From contig JBMOQW010000012.1 of assembly GCA_049322515.1 (NCBI GenBank), positions 124,001 through 188,000 of the forward strand: 64,000 nucleotides of DNA, written 5' to 3'. The stretch comes from Parasulfuritortus sp049322515. GTDB lineage: Bacteria; Pseudomonadota; Gammaproteobacteria; Burkholderiales; Thiobacillaceae. Below are positions 9,489 through 17,667 of this stretch, one piece after another. A program made the translations under genes and the position numbers. The notes below the pieces were generated by a model. That model saw only the letters and a program-made list of their open reading frames with translations. It was not told the origin of the DNA and ran no database searches. How positions within the stretch are numbered: the first letter of the stretch is position 1; each line of letters opens with the position of its first letter.

Positions 9489-10118
9489 CTAGGCATCCGG
9501 ATAATCCTTCAGTTCGTGCCAGACATACTCTATATCGGCCACGGAAAGCACATCCCGCGCCACCCGTGCATTCAGGGAGGAGACATGCCCGCGGTGGAAG
9601 AACGTCCTGCCGTCGTAGTAGCTGAAACCGACATCGGTAACCCCCTTGCCGGCCCGGTCCATGGCCATCGTCCCCCAGTACACAGCCGCCTTGCAATAAC
9701 GCCACCATATCGAGAGCGGCTCCCCGAGTTTGAAATCGTCCGCGACGTAGCTCCCGATGTTCAGGACACGCCTGCCGGCACCCTGGTGCCAGGCCAGCCA
9801 CTGCCTGTACGCATCGACTGACTCGGTGAGAGAAATGCAGAACGGGTCTACCCGGGATGCGACCACATCCTCGGACTTGCGGATGGTGCATTTGCACTTG
9901 GCCGCTCCTTTCACGGGCAATTCGTTGGCCAGGCCATCAGGCACATGGGTCATGACCGCCAGATGGCCAGGCTCGGGCCGGAGTTCAGCCAAGGCTTCGG
10001 CCAGAGGCCCCCTTAGGAGGCACGACGCGGCAGCCCCCCTGAGGTCGAGCCCCTCTCTGACCACATTCAAAGAGAAGATCGTGCTGCTGCCGCGCATGCC
10101 GGCGGCTATCGCAATCAT
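9489..10118 (-). CDS. Small sulfotransferase-like protein
   Basis: A protein of about 209 residues lying between two of the large sulfotransferase paralogues. Its N-terminus, IAIAAGMRGSSTIFSLNVV, looks like a 5'-phosphosulfate loop, and CTIRKSEDVVASRV around residue 85 matches the 3'-PAPS-binding RxxxDxxxS pattern, so a minimal sulfotransferase or a PAPS-binding relative is the best guess. It has no Wzt-type or Ig-like domain. The ATG at 10118 is preferred because AGGTGG precedes it at a good distance; the longest frame starts at a GTG at 10130. Its family is not certain to me. Confidence 0.6.
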   Translation of the reverse strand: MIAIAAGMRGSSTIFSLNVVREGLDLRGAAASCLLRGPLAEALAELRPEPGHLAVMTHVPDGLANELPVKGAAKCKCTIRKSEDVVASRVDPFCISLTESVDAYRQWLAWHQGAGRRVLNIGSYVADDFKLGEPLSIWWRYCKAAVYWGTMAMDRAGKGVTDVGFSYYDGRTFFHRGHVSSLNARVARDVLSVADIEYVWHELKDYPDA

Positions 10119-10161
10119 GGCAGCGCCCACCTACATGCCGTCAGTGACGCGCGCGGGCCAA

Positions 10162-11844
10162 TCATCGTACCACCACGTCGACGTCGGCGAAGCCGGTTCG
10201 ATGGTCGTCGAACCAGGCGACGTACTCCTGAATGAGGCAGACGCGCAGTACATGATGCCCCGACTGCGCGGGGGAGCGCGCGTGAACCGATGCGCGGAGC
10301 GTTTCACCCGGTCCGACATCCCGCGGCAGCCGGGTACGCAAACTGTCGCTCTCCATCCCGACGCCACCCGGCTGAGACCAGCGGCAGCCGATCTGGACGG
10401 GACGGGCCCCCTGGCTAAACCAGGGCTGACTTGAGTTGTTGACCAATTCGGCCTCCAGGGTGAACAGTTCGCCCAACATCACCGATGCCGGCACGGACAG
10501 TATCCTCACCGCCGCGCTGAACTCGCTCAATGGTGGGGTCGCAATGCCAAGCCGTCGCTGCCGCTCGATGACACCACCGGCGCCGTCATCGTCACCAGCC
10601 GAGCGAGTCCCGTTGCTGGTAATCCGGAGAGTCGGATTGAGGTTCATCAGTCCCCCGAAGGGATAACCAGCCGAATAGGTGACCAGGAAGCTTGTCACGA
10701 AGCGTCGCGAGTGGAGCTCCTTCCCCTGCGCATCAAGGAGGGCAGCGCTGATGAAATAGGTTCCGGGCGCCAGATCGGCAGCGATGGTGAATGCCGCGCA
10801 GTAGTGACTTCCAGCCAACAAAGGGATGGTCCGCCCCCGCATCGTCGTGCTGGTGCCGAAGCACAACTGCCCGCCATCGTCGTGCAGGGCCACGCTCAGG
10901 CTGGCGCCCGCAACATCATCGGAGGCACTGTAGCGAACGAGGATGGTCGCAAGTTCACCCGAATAGAGGGAAGTCGTGCCGGATAGCTGCCCCCGGATCG
11001 AGACCGCCTCGATACGCCCCTCCTGCCCGCCGGTCTCGGCAGCGGCAACAGGGGAGGCAACCCGCGGCTGCGCCCCATACCTGCGCGGACCGGCCATCTC
11101 GGCATCGCAATCGGGCATGCGTGCCTCCGCTGCCAAAACCCGCCGACGATGCGCACGGAACCGGTTCCTGGCGTATTCGTAGAGTTCCAGATCGACCTCG
11201 TTGAGGCGGGCGAACTGGCGCCGGTCTTCCGCACTCAGTGCATCGGCGTGGGAACGCGCTCTGGTCCTGTTCAGCCTGGGAATGTCGTTTCCGATCCGGA
11301 TGCCGCAATCCGCGCCCAGCACCAGCAGCATGTCCCCGAGATCTTCGTTGACGCCCACCAGGTCATAACGGTCCATGGCCTCCTTGGCGGCCTGAAAAAG
11401 CCTCTCGTCGTCCAGTAGGGCCTCGTATTTCAGTAGCATGCTTGCATAGTGGTGGGCCTGCACGTTGGCAACGAGCGCCATGGCTTCAGGATCGTCCGAA
11501 TGGACGAGCTGCGAAAAGGATCTCGACTTCGCAACCTGCACGTCGCGCCAGCCGGGATCGAACGAGAAGCCCCTGCGAAACCAGTAATGACTGAGCGCGC
11601 GGTCCAACGGCTCACGCAGTACAGTGAAGTAGTAACGGCCGGGGTCGAACTCGTCACCCGGCTGGAACCTCGTGTGCGCGGAAATCAGCGTCTTCCAAGC
11701 GTAGCGGCTGACCAACTCGCTATGCGGTAGCGAAAGCTGGTTGGTCACCGCGGCATCTCCAAGGCTCGCCTTCAGGACTTGGTACACCGTCGTCCCGCCC
11801 GTCTTGGGAAGATGGTCAAAAAAAAACTTGTACTTGCGTTCCAT
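10162..11844 (-). CDS. Sulfotransferase fused to Wzt-type carbohydrate-binding and Ig-like domains (paralogue 2)
   Basis: It has the same order as its neighbours: a sulfotransferase domain with FFFDHLPKTGGTTVYQVL and VLREPLDRALSHYW, a linker, a Wzt-C-like domain (TSLYSGELATILVRY, LCFGTSTTM, DLAPGTYFISAAL, FGGLMNLNPTL), then an Ig-like domain (PVQIGCRWSQ, LRTRLPRDVGPG, EYVAWFDD). It is closer in its N-terminal motifs to paralogue 3 than to paralogue 1. The ATG at 11844 gives a protein beginning MERKYKFFF, matching the paralogues' starts; a TTG at 11871 would add nine residues. The last part of the gene is nearly repeated at DNA level in the other two copies, which may allow recombination between them. 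Confidence 0.85.
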   Translation of the reverse strand: MERKYKFFFDHLPKTGGTTVYQVLKASLGDAAVTNQLSLPHSELVSRYAWKTLISAHTRFQPGDEFDPGRYYFTVLREPLDRALSHYWFRRGFSFDPGWRDVQVAKSRSFSQLVHSDDPEAMALVANVQAHHYASMLLKYEALLDDERLFQAAKEAMDRYDLVGVNEDLGDMLLVLGADCGIRIGNDIPRLNRTRARSHADALSAEDRRQFARLNEVDLELYEYARNRFRAHRRRVLAAEARMPDCDAEMAGPRRYGAQPRVASPVAAAETGGQEGRIEAVSIRGQLSGTTSLYSGELATILVRYSASDDVAGASLSVALHDDGGQLCFGTSTTMRGRTIPLLAGSHYCAAFTIAADLAPGTYFISAALLDAQGKELHSRRFVTSFLVTYSAGYPFGGLMNLNPTLRITSNGTRSAGDDDGAGGVIERQRRLGIATPPLSEFSAAVRILSVPASVMLGELFTLEAELVNNSSQPWFSQGARPVQIGCRWSQPGGVGMESDSLRTRLPRDVGPGETLRASVHARSPAQSGHHVLRVCLIQEYVAWFDDHRTGFADVDVVVR

Positions 11845-11885
11845 TGCCGCGGCCTGGGTACGAGAAAGCAATCACGACGGCCCGC

Positions 11886-13565
11886 CTACCCGACGGTGAA
11901 GTCGAGATCGAGATAGCCGGTCTGGTGGTCGTCGAACCAGGCAACATACTCCTGCACAAGGCAGATGCGCAGCTTGTACGCGCCAGCCTGGGACGGCGTG
12001 CGAACATGGACGAACAGCCGCAACGACTCGCCGGGCCCGACGTCCCTTGGCAACCGCGTGCGCAACCCTTCCGCGTCTGCACCACCCCCGCCCCTGGCCC
12101 AGCGGTAGCCAATCTGAACCGGCCGCGAACCCAGTGCCCGCCAGGTTTCCCGCGACTGGTTGGCAAGCTCGATCTCGATAGAAAACAACTCGCCGGGCAT
12201 AACCGGGGACGGCTTCTTGAGGCTGGTCACCGACGCCTTGAATTCTGTCAGGGGCGGGGTTGCCACGCCAAGCTGACGTTGGCTTGCCGGGTCTACGCCG
12301 ACACCTCCTTCGGCAGCCTCGACCTCTTTGCCGTTGCAGGTGATTCGCAAACCAGGATTCAGGTTGACCATTCCTTCGAAGTAATACCCCGCCGCAAACC
12401 CGACCTGGAAGCCAGCACCAAAATCCAGGCCGTGCAGTTTCTTGCCCCGCGCGTCGTCCAGCGCCACACTGATCAAGTAGTTTCCAGGTGCCAGATCGTT
12501 ACGGAAAGTGAACTCGGCCATGTATTTCTTGCCCGCGCGCATCGAGACGGTCCGACCGAGCATGACTGAACTGGTGCTGAACAGTTGCTGACCGCCGTCG
12601 TTGTATATGGCCAGACGCAGAACGATGCAAGGGACATCCTGGGCACCACCGTATTGAACGAGTAACGTCGCGACCTCCCCCGAGTAGAGCGTACCGGTCT
12701 CGGACAGGTGGCCCTGGATCGAAATCAAATCAATACGCGCCGACTGCCCACCGATCTCCCTCGGCTTCAGGGACGAGACAGGCTCGCATGCCTCCGCGGC
12801 AGTTGCGGCACTCGCCGCCGGCGCAACATCGGCGGCCCGGCGCGCTGCCTCACGTAGCGCTCGTCGTCGATGCTGTCTGAACAGGTTACCGGCGTACTTG
12901 TGCAGCTCAATATCGACCGCATTCAACTCGGCGAAGCGCTGCGATTCGTTAGGCCCCAGGTCACCGACCCCTCGCCGCTCCTTGGTCACATTGAGCCTCG
13001 GGATATCCTTGCTGATGGGAATCCCGCAATCGGCGCCGACCACGAGCAGCATGTCCTCCAACTCCTCGTTCACGCCCACGAGATCGAAGCGGTCCAGTAC
13101 CGACTTCGCCGCATCGAGCAGCTCGCTGTCGCTGGGGGCACGGTCCTTGTCCCAAACCAGATTCGCGTAATGCCTGGCTTGCACGTTGGCGACCAGGCAT
13201 CTCACCGTCGGCTCGTCCGAATACAACATTTCCTCGAAGGAATGCGACTTCGCGATGCGCACATCGGTCCAACCCGGATCGTGCTCGATGCTCCGCCGGT
13301 ACCAGTAGTGGCTGAGCGCTCGGTCCAGAGGTTCACGCAGGATGGTGAAGTAGTAGCGCGCAGGATCCAGGCTATCGCCGGATTGAAACATCGTGTGAGC
13401 CGAGATCAGCCGCTTCCAGCCATAGCGTATGAGCATTTCCCGATGAGGCAGACTCAGCTGGTCGGTCACCGCATCCTCACCCAGGTTTGTTTTTAGTACC
13501 TGATAAACCGTAGTGCCTCCGGTCTTGGCGAGGTGATCAAAGAAAAGTTGCTTCTTTCGTTTCAT
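11886..13565 (-). CDS. Sulfotransferase fused to Wzt-type carbohydrate-binding and Ig-like domains (paralogue 3)
   Basis: This is the copy next to the ABC exporter. Sulfotransferase motifs are LFFDHLAKTGGTTVYQVL (residues about 7-24) and ILREPLDRALSHYW. The Wzt-C-like part has TLYSGEVATLLVQY, LFSTSSVMLGRTV, DLAPGNYLISVAL and FEGMVNLNPGL; the Ig-like part has PVQIGYRWAR, LRTRLPRDVGPG and EYVAWFDD. The ATG at 13565 follows GGAT by about eight bases; the frame extends only one TTG codon further up. It lies 25 bases downstream of the ABC ATPase gene on the same strand, so transport and sulfation genes are probably one transcription unit. In authentic Wzt proteins the equivalent domain binds the modified end of the O-chain; a similar glycan-reading role here is inference. 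Confidence 0.85.
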   Translation of the reverse strand: MKRKKQLFFDHLAKTGGTTVYQVLKTNLGEDAVTDQLSLPHREMLIRYGWKRLISAHTMFQSGDSLDPARYYFTILREPLDRALSHYWYRRSIEHDPGWTDVRIAKSHSFEEMLYSDEPTVRCLVANVQARHYANLVWDKDRAPSDSELLDAAKSVLDRFDLVGVNEELEDMLLVVGADCGIPISKDIPRLNVTKERRGVGDLGPNESQRFAELNAVDIELHKYAGNLFRQHRRRALREAARRAADVAPAASAATAAEACEPVSSLKPREIGGQSARIDLISIQGHLSETGTLYSGEVATLLVQYGGAQDVPCIVLRLAIYNDGGQQLFSTSSVMLGRTVSMRAGKKYMAEFTFRNDLAPGNYLISVALDDARGKKLHGLDFGAGFQVGFAAGYYFEGMVNLNPGLRITCNGKEVEAAEGGVGVDPASQRQLGVATPPLTEFKASVTSLKKPSPVMPGELFSIEIELANQSRETWRALGSRPVQIGYRWARGGGGADAEGLRTRLPRDVGPGESLRLFVHVRTPSQAGAYKLRICLVQEYVAWFDDHQTGYLDLDFTVG

Positions 13566-13590
13566 CAATTTTTATCCATCAGAATCAGGG

Positions 13591-14367
13591 TTACGCTCTT
13601 TCTGCAACCGCCTCAGTGGGTAAAGCCTTATGCAACGCCAAGCATTCTTGGACCGTACCATAATGGATAATCCTGCCCTCTTTCAGGAGCAGTGCGGTCT
13701 TGCAAAAATTCTTCAGGATCGACTCGTTATGAGACGCAATGACCAGAATGGCGACGCGGCTGATCAGTTCCTCGAGCCTGGCCCGGGCTTTCTTGAGGAA
13801 GTGTGCATCGCCGGTGCCGATCATCTCGTCCATGAGCAGGATGTCCGGCGTCACAGCAGTCGAAACAGCAAAGGCAAGTCGGAGCATCATCCCCGTGGAA
13901 TAGGTGCCGACCGGGAGATGCAGATACTCACCCAGTTCTGAAAAGGCTTCGATTTCAGGTATCAGATCCCTCGCTTCTTGTCGGCTAAGACCGAGCACGA
14001 TGCCACGCATGACAATGTTGTCGTAGCCACTGGCATCCATGTCCATGCCCTGCATAATGTCGGTCAGGGAGGACACCTTCCCTTCCAATTCGATGCTGCC
14101 CCGAACAGGTTCATAGACTCCTGAAAGTACGCGCAACAAGGTGGTCTTGCCAGCACCGTTTCCACCTACCAGTCCGACACGGTCACCTGGCGCCAGATCA
14201 AGACTGATGTTGCGTAAAGCATGGACCTGATAACCAAACATGCCAACACTTTCAACGCGCTTTCTTTCTTGGCGCGCGAACAGAAACAACGTATTCACGA
14301 GGCCACGTGAGCGCGATGTAAACACAGGAAAATCGACACAAACGTCTCTAAGCAGAATATGCGTCAT
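13591..14367 (-). CDS. wzt: ABC polysaccharide exporter ATP-binding protein (KpsT/Wzt type, no C-terminal binding domain)
   Basis: A 258-residue ATPase of the polysaccharide/teichoic acid exporter group. It has the long N-terminal segment typical of this group (FPVFTSRSRGLVNTLF), Walker A GGNGAGKTT, signature YSTGMMLRLAFA, Walker B ILLMDE and H-loop IASHNES. It stops after the nucleotide-binding domain and so lacks the carbohydrate-binding extension that many Wzt proteins carry; the three genes just downstream carry such a domain instead, joined to sulfotransferases. It lies 3 bases after the permease gene and surely works with it. Its base composition is lower in GC than the flanking glycosyltransferase genes. 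Confidence 0.9.
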   Translation of the reverse strand: MTHILLRDVCVDFPVFTSRSRGLVNTLFLFARQERKRVESVGMFGYQVHALRNISLDLAPGDRVGLVGGNGAGKTTLLRVLSGVYEPVRGSIELEGKVSSLTDIMQGMDMDASGYDNIVMRGIVLGLSRQEARDLIPEIEAFSELGEYLHLPVGTYSTGMMLRLAFAVSTAVTPDILLMDEMIGTGDAHFLKKARARLEELISRVAILVIASHNESILKNFCKTALLLKEGRIIHYGTVQECLALHKALPTEAVAERA

Positions 14368-14370
14368 CGT

Positions 14371-15183
14371 TTATAACCAGTAGACAATACGCCGACGAAC
14401 GACTTGGTAAAGAAAAACAAATCCAACGGACATCATTGTCAACATACCGAAAACCATAAGCCACGAAGACCCACTCGCTACACCACCAAGCAAGGGTTGA
14501 CGCAGGATATCAAGATAAGCAGCCAAGGGATTCCAAATCACCAGCAACTGGGCGCGCTCGGTTAACTGATCTGGCCGCCACATCACAGGCGTCACAAAAA
14601 AGGCAATTTGCATGACACTAGAAACGATTAATGGTATGTCTCTGAATCGAGTAGCCAAAGCGCCCATGATCGCGACCGCAAAAAGACCAGAAACCACAGT
14701 AACAATCAAGGCAATTAAAAACATCGGCCAATTGACTTCAACAATATGCCCGGACCATAGTAAAACGATCAGGATGACGATAAAATTGTGGGCTAACAAT
14801 ATCAAACTACGCCAAACAACACGGAATACGAAGGCCATTTTTGGGTAAGGCGTTTGCTTTAAAAAGGCTGCGGCGCCTGTATAAACATTGCAACCTTCAT
14901 TAAGTAAATTTGAAAAAAACACAAAAATAATCTGTCCAGTACAAAAATAGGGCAAGTATTCTTCCAATGGGTGCTTGAACAATTGCGCCCCAACTAGACC
15001 AAAGGCAACAATAAACAACGCCGAATTTAGGGTAATCCAGATCGGACCAACGAAAGATCTCCGATACTGCTTTGCAATATCATTCCATCCCAAATAAAAC
15101 CAAAATTCCCACCTCTTTAGGGAATCCGAAATATCTTTCCGTAGGAGATCAAGCTGCGTCACAAATTTACACCCATGTTTCAT
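14371..15183 (-). CDS. wzm: ABC-2 type polysaccharide export permease (Wzm-like), low GC
   Basis: A 270-residue inner-membrane protein with about six membrane segments, ABC2_membrane family: YLGWNDIAKQYRRSFVGPIWITLNS is the typical amphipathic start before helix 1, and PVMWRPDQLTERAQ and WNPLAAYLDILRQPLLG sit before the last helices. It is paired with the ATPase gene 3 bases downstream. The gene and the 130 bases before it are clearly richer in A and T than almost everything else in the window, which suggests transfer from another genome. The stretch 15184-15316 has no gene; an AT-rich TAATAT lies close to the start and may be part of a promoter. Confidence 0.9.
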   Translation of the reverse strand: MKHGCKFVTQLDLLRKDISDSLKRWEFWFYLGWNDIAKQYRRSFVGPIWITLNSALFIVAFGLVGAQLFKHPLEEYLPYFCTGQIIFVFFSNLLNEGCNVYTGAAAFLKQTPYPKMAFVFRVVWRSLILLAHNFIVILIVLLWSGHIVEVNWPMFLIALIVTVVSGLFAVAIMGALATRFRDIPLIVSSVMQIAFFVTPVMWRPDQLTERAQLLVIWNPLAAYLDILRQPLLGGVASGSSWLMVFGMLTMMSVGFVFLYQVVRRRIVYWL

Positions 15184-15316
15184 TAAAAAGCATATTAGCC
15201 AAATTTAGTTTGACTGTCTCAATAGATATTCCGACCACCAGGACAAAAACCACATAATAATTGACAAAGCACCCAATTATTTCCAATAATAATCCGAAGC
15301 CTTGATCAATTGAGAT

Positions 15317-16147
15317 TCAAAGCACATCCGCAAACCCCTTCCGCGTCCTTTGAAACCACACATAGCCCAGCCAGGCCACCCCCAGCGCCACACTCAAATA
15401 CACGGCCAGACCGCCCCAATCCGGGATATTGCCCCAAATCAGCACGGCCCGCGCTTGCTCGACAATGAATGTCAGCGGGTTGGCCATCATGAACGGTCTG
15501 AATGGCTCGGGGAGCGCCGTGATTGGGAAGAAGATGGGCGAAATGAACATGAGCACCGTGGTGAGCAAGCCGATCGTTTGCCCGACATCGCGCAGGAACA
15601 CGCCCAGCGACGCCAGGAACCAGGCCAGTCCGAGCACAAGCAGGATGAGCGGCACCAGGACCAGGGGCAGGAACACAGCCGTCCAGGGGATGCCGCTGTG
15701 CAAAACCATCATGGCCACGAACAACACGATCAAGCTGGCCGCAGTATGAAACAGGGCACTGCCCATGGCCACCACGGGCAAGATCTCAAGCGGAAACACC
15801 ACCTTCTTGACGTAGTTCACATTCGTGAGAATCAGGCTCGGGGCGCGATTCAACACCTCCGCCAGCAAACCGTGCATGATCAGGCCGGCGAACAGGATGA
15901 TCGCGAACTGGACCTTGGTCTCTTCCTCGCCTACCCCCCAGCGTGCCTTGAACACCACCGAAAAGACAAAGGTATAGATGGTCAGCATGAACACGGGATT
16001 GAGGAATGACCACAGCAGTCCCATGACCGAGCCCTTGTAGCGCCCGATCACTTCGCGCTTGGTCATTTGTACGATGAGCTGACGATGCGACCACAAGCCT
16101 TGCAAAAGGTTGATCAAGGAATCTGGTTGTTTGGCATGTGGGTTCAT
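15317..16147 (-). CDS. ABC-2 type polysaccharide export permease (second copy)
   Basis: A 276-residue permease with the same fold as its neighbour but little sequence likeness: LIVQMTKREVIGRYKGSVMG before helix 1, SFLNPVFMLTIYTFVFSVVF, FISPIFFPITALPEPF and NPLTFIVEQARAVLIWG near the end are hallmarks of KpsM/Wzm-type exporters. Its GC content is like that of the bulk of the locus. It has no ATPase gene next to it; the Wzt-type ATPase with binding domain at 36140-37534 is a possible partner, about 20 kb away. No strong Shine-Dalgarno precedes the ATG. The region from 16148 to 16253 holds no gene. Confidence 0.88.
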   Translation of the reverse strand: MNPHAKQPDSLINLLQGLWSHRQLIVQMTKREVIGRYKGSVMGLLWSFLNPVFMLTIYTFVFSVVFKARWGVGEEETKVQFAIILFAGLIMHGLLAEVLNRAPSLILTNVNYVKKVVFPLEILPVVAMGSALFHTAASLIVLFVAMMVLHSGIPWTAVFLPLVLVPLILLVLGLAWFLASLGVFLRDVGQTIGLLTTVLMFISPIFFPITALPEPFRPFMMANPLTFIVEQARAVLIWGNIPDWGGLAVYLSVALGVAWLGYVWFQRTRKGFADVL

Positions 16148-16253
16148 GGAGTGACTGAAAGGTAAGCTTGCCCATGGCGCTGACTCATCCAGCCCTGTCG
16201 CCGTGTTTTGGTTAGCACGGTTGCGTCACGTTTGTGCCAGAGGAGTGGCACGA

Positions 16254-16664
16254 TCATGCTTCCCAATGGCCAAGAAAATCCGCGATGAATTGGTACCCCC
16301 CCTCCTGTACGATGCCGTTGACCAAGTTGATATCAAGATTTATGTAATCGTGAACGATCCGGTTACGGATACCAACAATCCGGTTCCACTGATCCAATTT
16401 CATCGCATCGATCAGACCCAGTCTCACCAAGTCTGAAAAAGCCTCATAGGCGGAGACCGGCACCGGCGCATTCGCGGTCTTGAGCATTTTCTTTGCCTTG
16501 CCGATGGCATTCTCGATCAGCACCTGCATGGCATGCAGAACGCCCGCCTGCTCAAGCGGGCTTAGCCTGAGGCCCAAGCGCAACTTGCGTCGGGCCTCAT
16601 CGAGCAGAGCCGTTTGCTCTTGTGCAATCCGCGCTGTCTCCCGCTGGTATATGTCAAGCCGCAT
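16254..16664 (-). CDS. hepT: HepT-like toxin (HEPN RNase, DUF86)
   Basis: An all-helical 136-residue protein with the HEPN catalytic motif RX4HXY seen as RNRIVHDY at about residues 98-105. IENAIGKAKKML in the middle is the typical helix of DUF86 proteins. HepT toxins act on RNA and are neutralised by their nucleotidyltransferase partner MntA, which AMPylates the motif Tyr. The gene overlaps mntA upstream by 11 bases, the usual arrangement. The two are read with the DUF2304 gene rather than alone. Confidence 0.85.
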   Translation of the reverse strand: MRLDIYQRETARIAQEQTALLDEARRKLRLGLRLSPLEQAGVLHAMQVLIENAIGKAKKMLKTANAPVPVSAYEAFSDLVRLGLIDAMKLDQWNRIVGIRNRIVHDYINLDINLVNGIVQEGGYQFIADFLGHWEA

Positions 16665-17130
16665 GACTCTGTTCCCAATAGTAGTCTTCCAGCTCGCGCC
16701 AGGTTCGGATCAGGTATTTTGCCCACGCCAACTCATCATTGGCGTAGAGAAGGCGCCCATCTTCCGCGACCGCGGCCCTCATGGCCAAACCGGAATTAGC
16801 GAGGTCGATCAAGTCGACCCGGGCCTCTTCAAGGTCCAATAGCCTGGCCAAAGCCCGGCGCAGCACCTCATGTTTGCCGACCCGCTCCAGAGCCTCCCCG
16901 CTCCGCCAAAGCACGGCAATATCCCAATCGCTGTGCTCATGTGCGCCGCCCTCGACGCGGCTACCTATCAACACGGCAAACAAGACATCAGGAAAGGCGG
17001 ACCAGAAGGTCGGGCCAGACAAGGCACTGTCGCGGCCAACTGGATCTGCGGCTGGCGACACAGACATTACGGAGAGGGGTGCAGTCGCGCATTCTTCGAG
17101 CGAATCGGGAGGAGTCGATGGGCTCGCCAT
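16654..17130 (-). CDS. mntA: MntA-like nucleotidyltransferase antitoxin
   Basis: It contains the minimal nucleotidyltransferase signature GS-X10-DXD as GSRVEGGAHEHSDWDIAV at about residues 56-73, then VDLIDLANSGLAMRAAVAEDG, which is the third conserved acidic strand plus the common 'L..R...eG..LY' element. MntA antitoxins transfer AMP to the HepT Tyr. The first 45 residues are low in order and may not be translated; an internal ATG at 17067 would start nearer the domain. The start used here lies only 3 bases past the DUF2304 stop and follows a GGGGG run. Confidence 0.85.
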   Translation of the reverse strand: MASPSTPPDSLEECATAPLSVMSVSPAADPVGRDSALSGPTFWSAFPDVLFAVLIGSRVEGGAHEHSDWDIAVLWRSGEALERVGKHEVLRRALARLLDLEEARVDLIDLANSGLAMRAAVAEDGRLLYANDELAWAKYLIRTWRELEDYYWEQSHAA

Positions 17131-17132
17131 GA

Positions 17133-17483
17133 TTATGCCCCCGGGTCCTTCGTCGTCAGGTCGGCTTCATGGATGGCCAGGCGCTGGGTCAGCCTGCGGA
17201 TGTCCCGCTGCTGCCGGGCCAGGGCGACATCGGTCAGCGTAGCCCGGATCAACAGCACAATGATGGCGACCAGCAACAACAGCGCCGGGGGGTAGGCCAC
17301 GCCAACCCAGCCGGCCATCGTGTCGATGAGGCCGGGCCACAGGCCGAAAATCAGCGAAACACAGGCGACCGCAATCCAGAAAATCCCGTCGCGCAAATGT
17401 AGATGATCGCGTCGCACCAGATACAGAATACTGACGCCAAGACCAATCCCAAGCAGGGCTGCCAGCGGAGCAAAATTAGTCAC
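17133..17483 (-). CDS. DUF2304 family small membrane protein
   Basis: About 116 residues: an N-terminal helix, a YLVRRDHLHLRDGIFW segment, two more membrane helices with FGLWPGLIDTMAGWVGVAYPPALLLL between them, and a charged C-terminal coiled tail. This is the DUF2304 pattern, known as a partner of GT2 dolichol-phosphate-mannose-synthase-like enzymes in surface-glycan loci. The gene upstream here is such a GT2 fusion, so the pairing fits. I chose the GTG at 17483, which follows a GGGGGTG run at 7 bases; the frame itself is open to 17570 but that part does not look like protein. The MntA gene begins 3 bases after its stop. Confidence 0.75.
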   Translation of the reverse strand: MTNFAPLAALLGIGLGVSILYLVRRDHLHLRDGIFWIAVACVSLIFGLWPGLIDTMAGWVGVAYPPALLLLVAIIVLLIRATLTDVALARQQRDIRRLTQRLAIHEADLTTKDPGA

Positions 17484-17667
17484 GGCATGCACCCCCGTGG
17501 GTTTTGCACGAAATGGGATTCTGGGTCGATGGAGCAATGCATTGGATGAAAGGCGCTGGCGCGCGAGCACCCGCGAAACAAGGGGCTTGGATTATACCCA
17601 CCCTGGTGAAGGCCATTGACGCCATTGACTCCCATCCGCCCAGACAATAACAAACCCCCATCCACTC

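Noticed and set aside
7793..11960. Near-identical short DNA repeats (such as GAACCAGGCGACGTACTCCTGA) read as mobile or regulatory repeats
   Set aside because: They encode the conserved QEYVAWFDD end of the three sulfotransferase paralogues and are explained by gene duplication.
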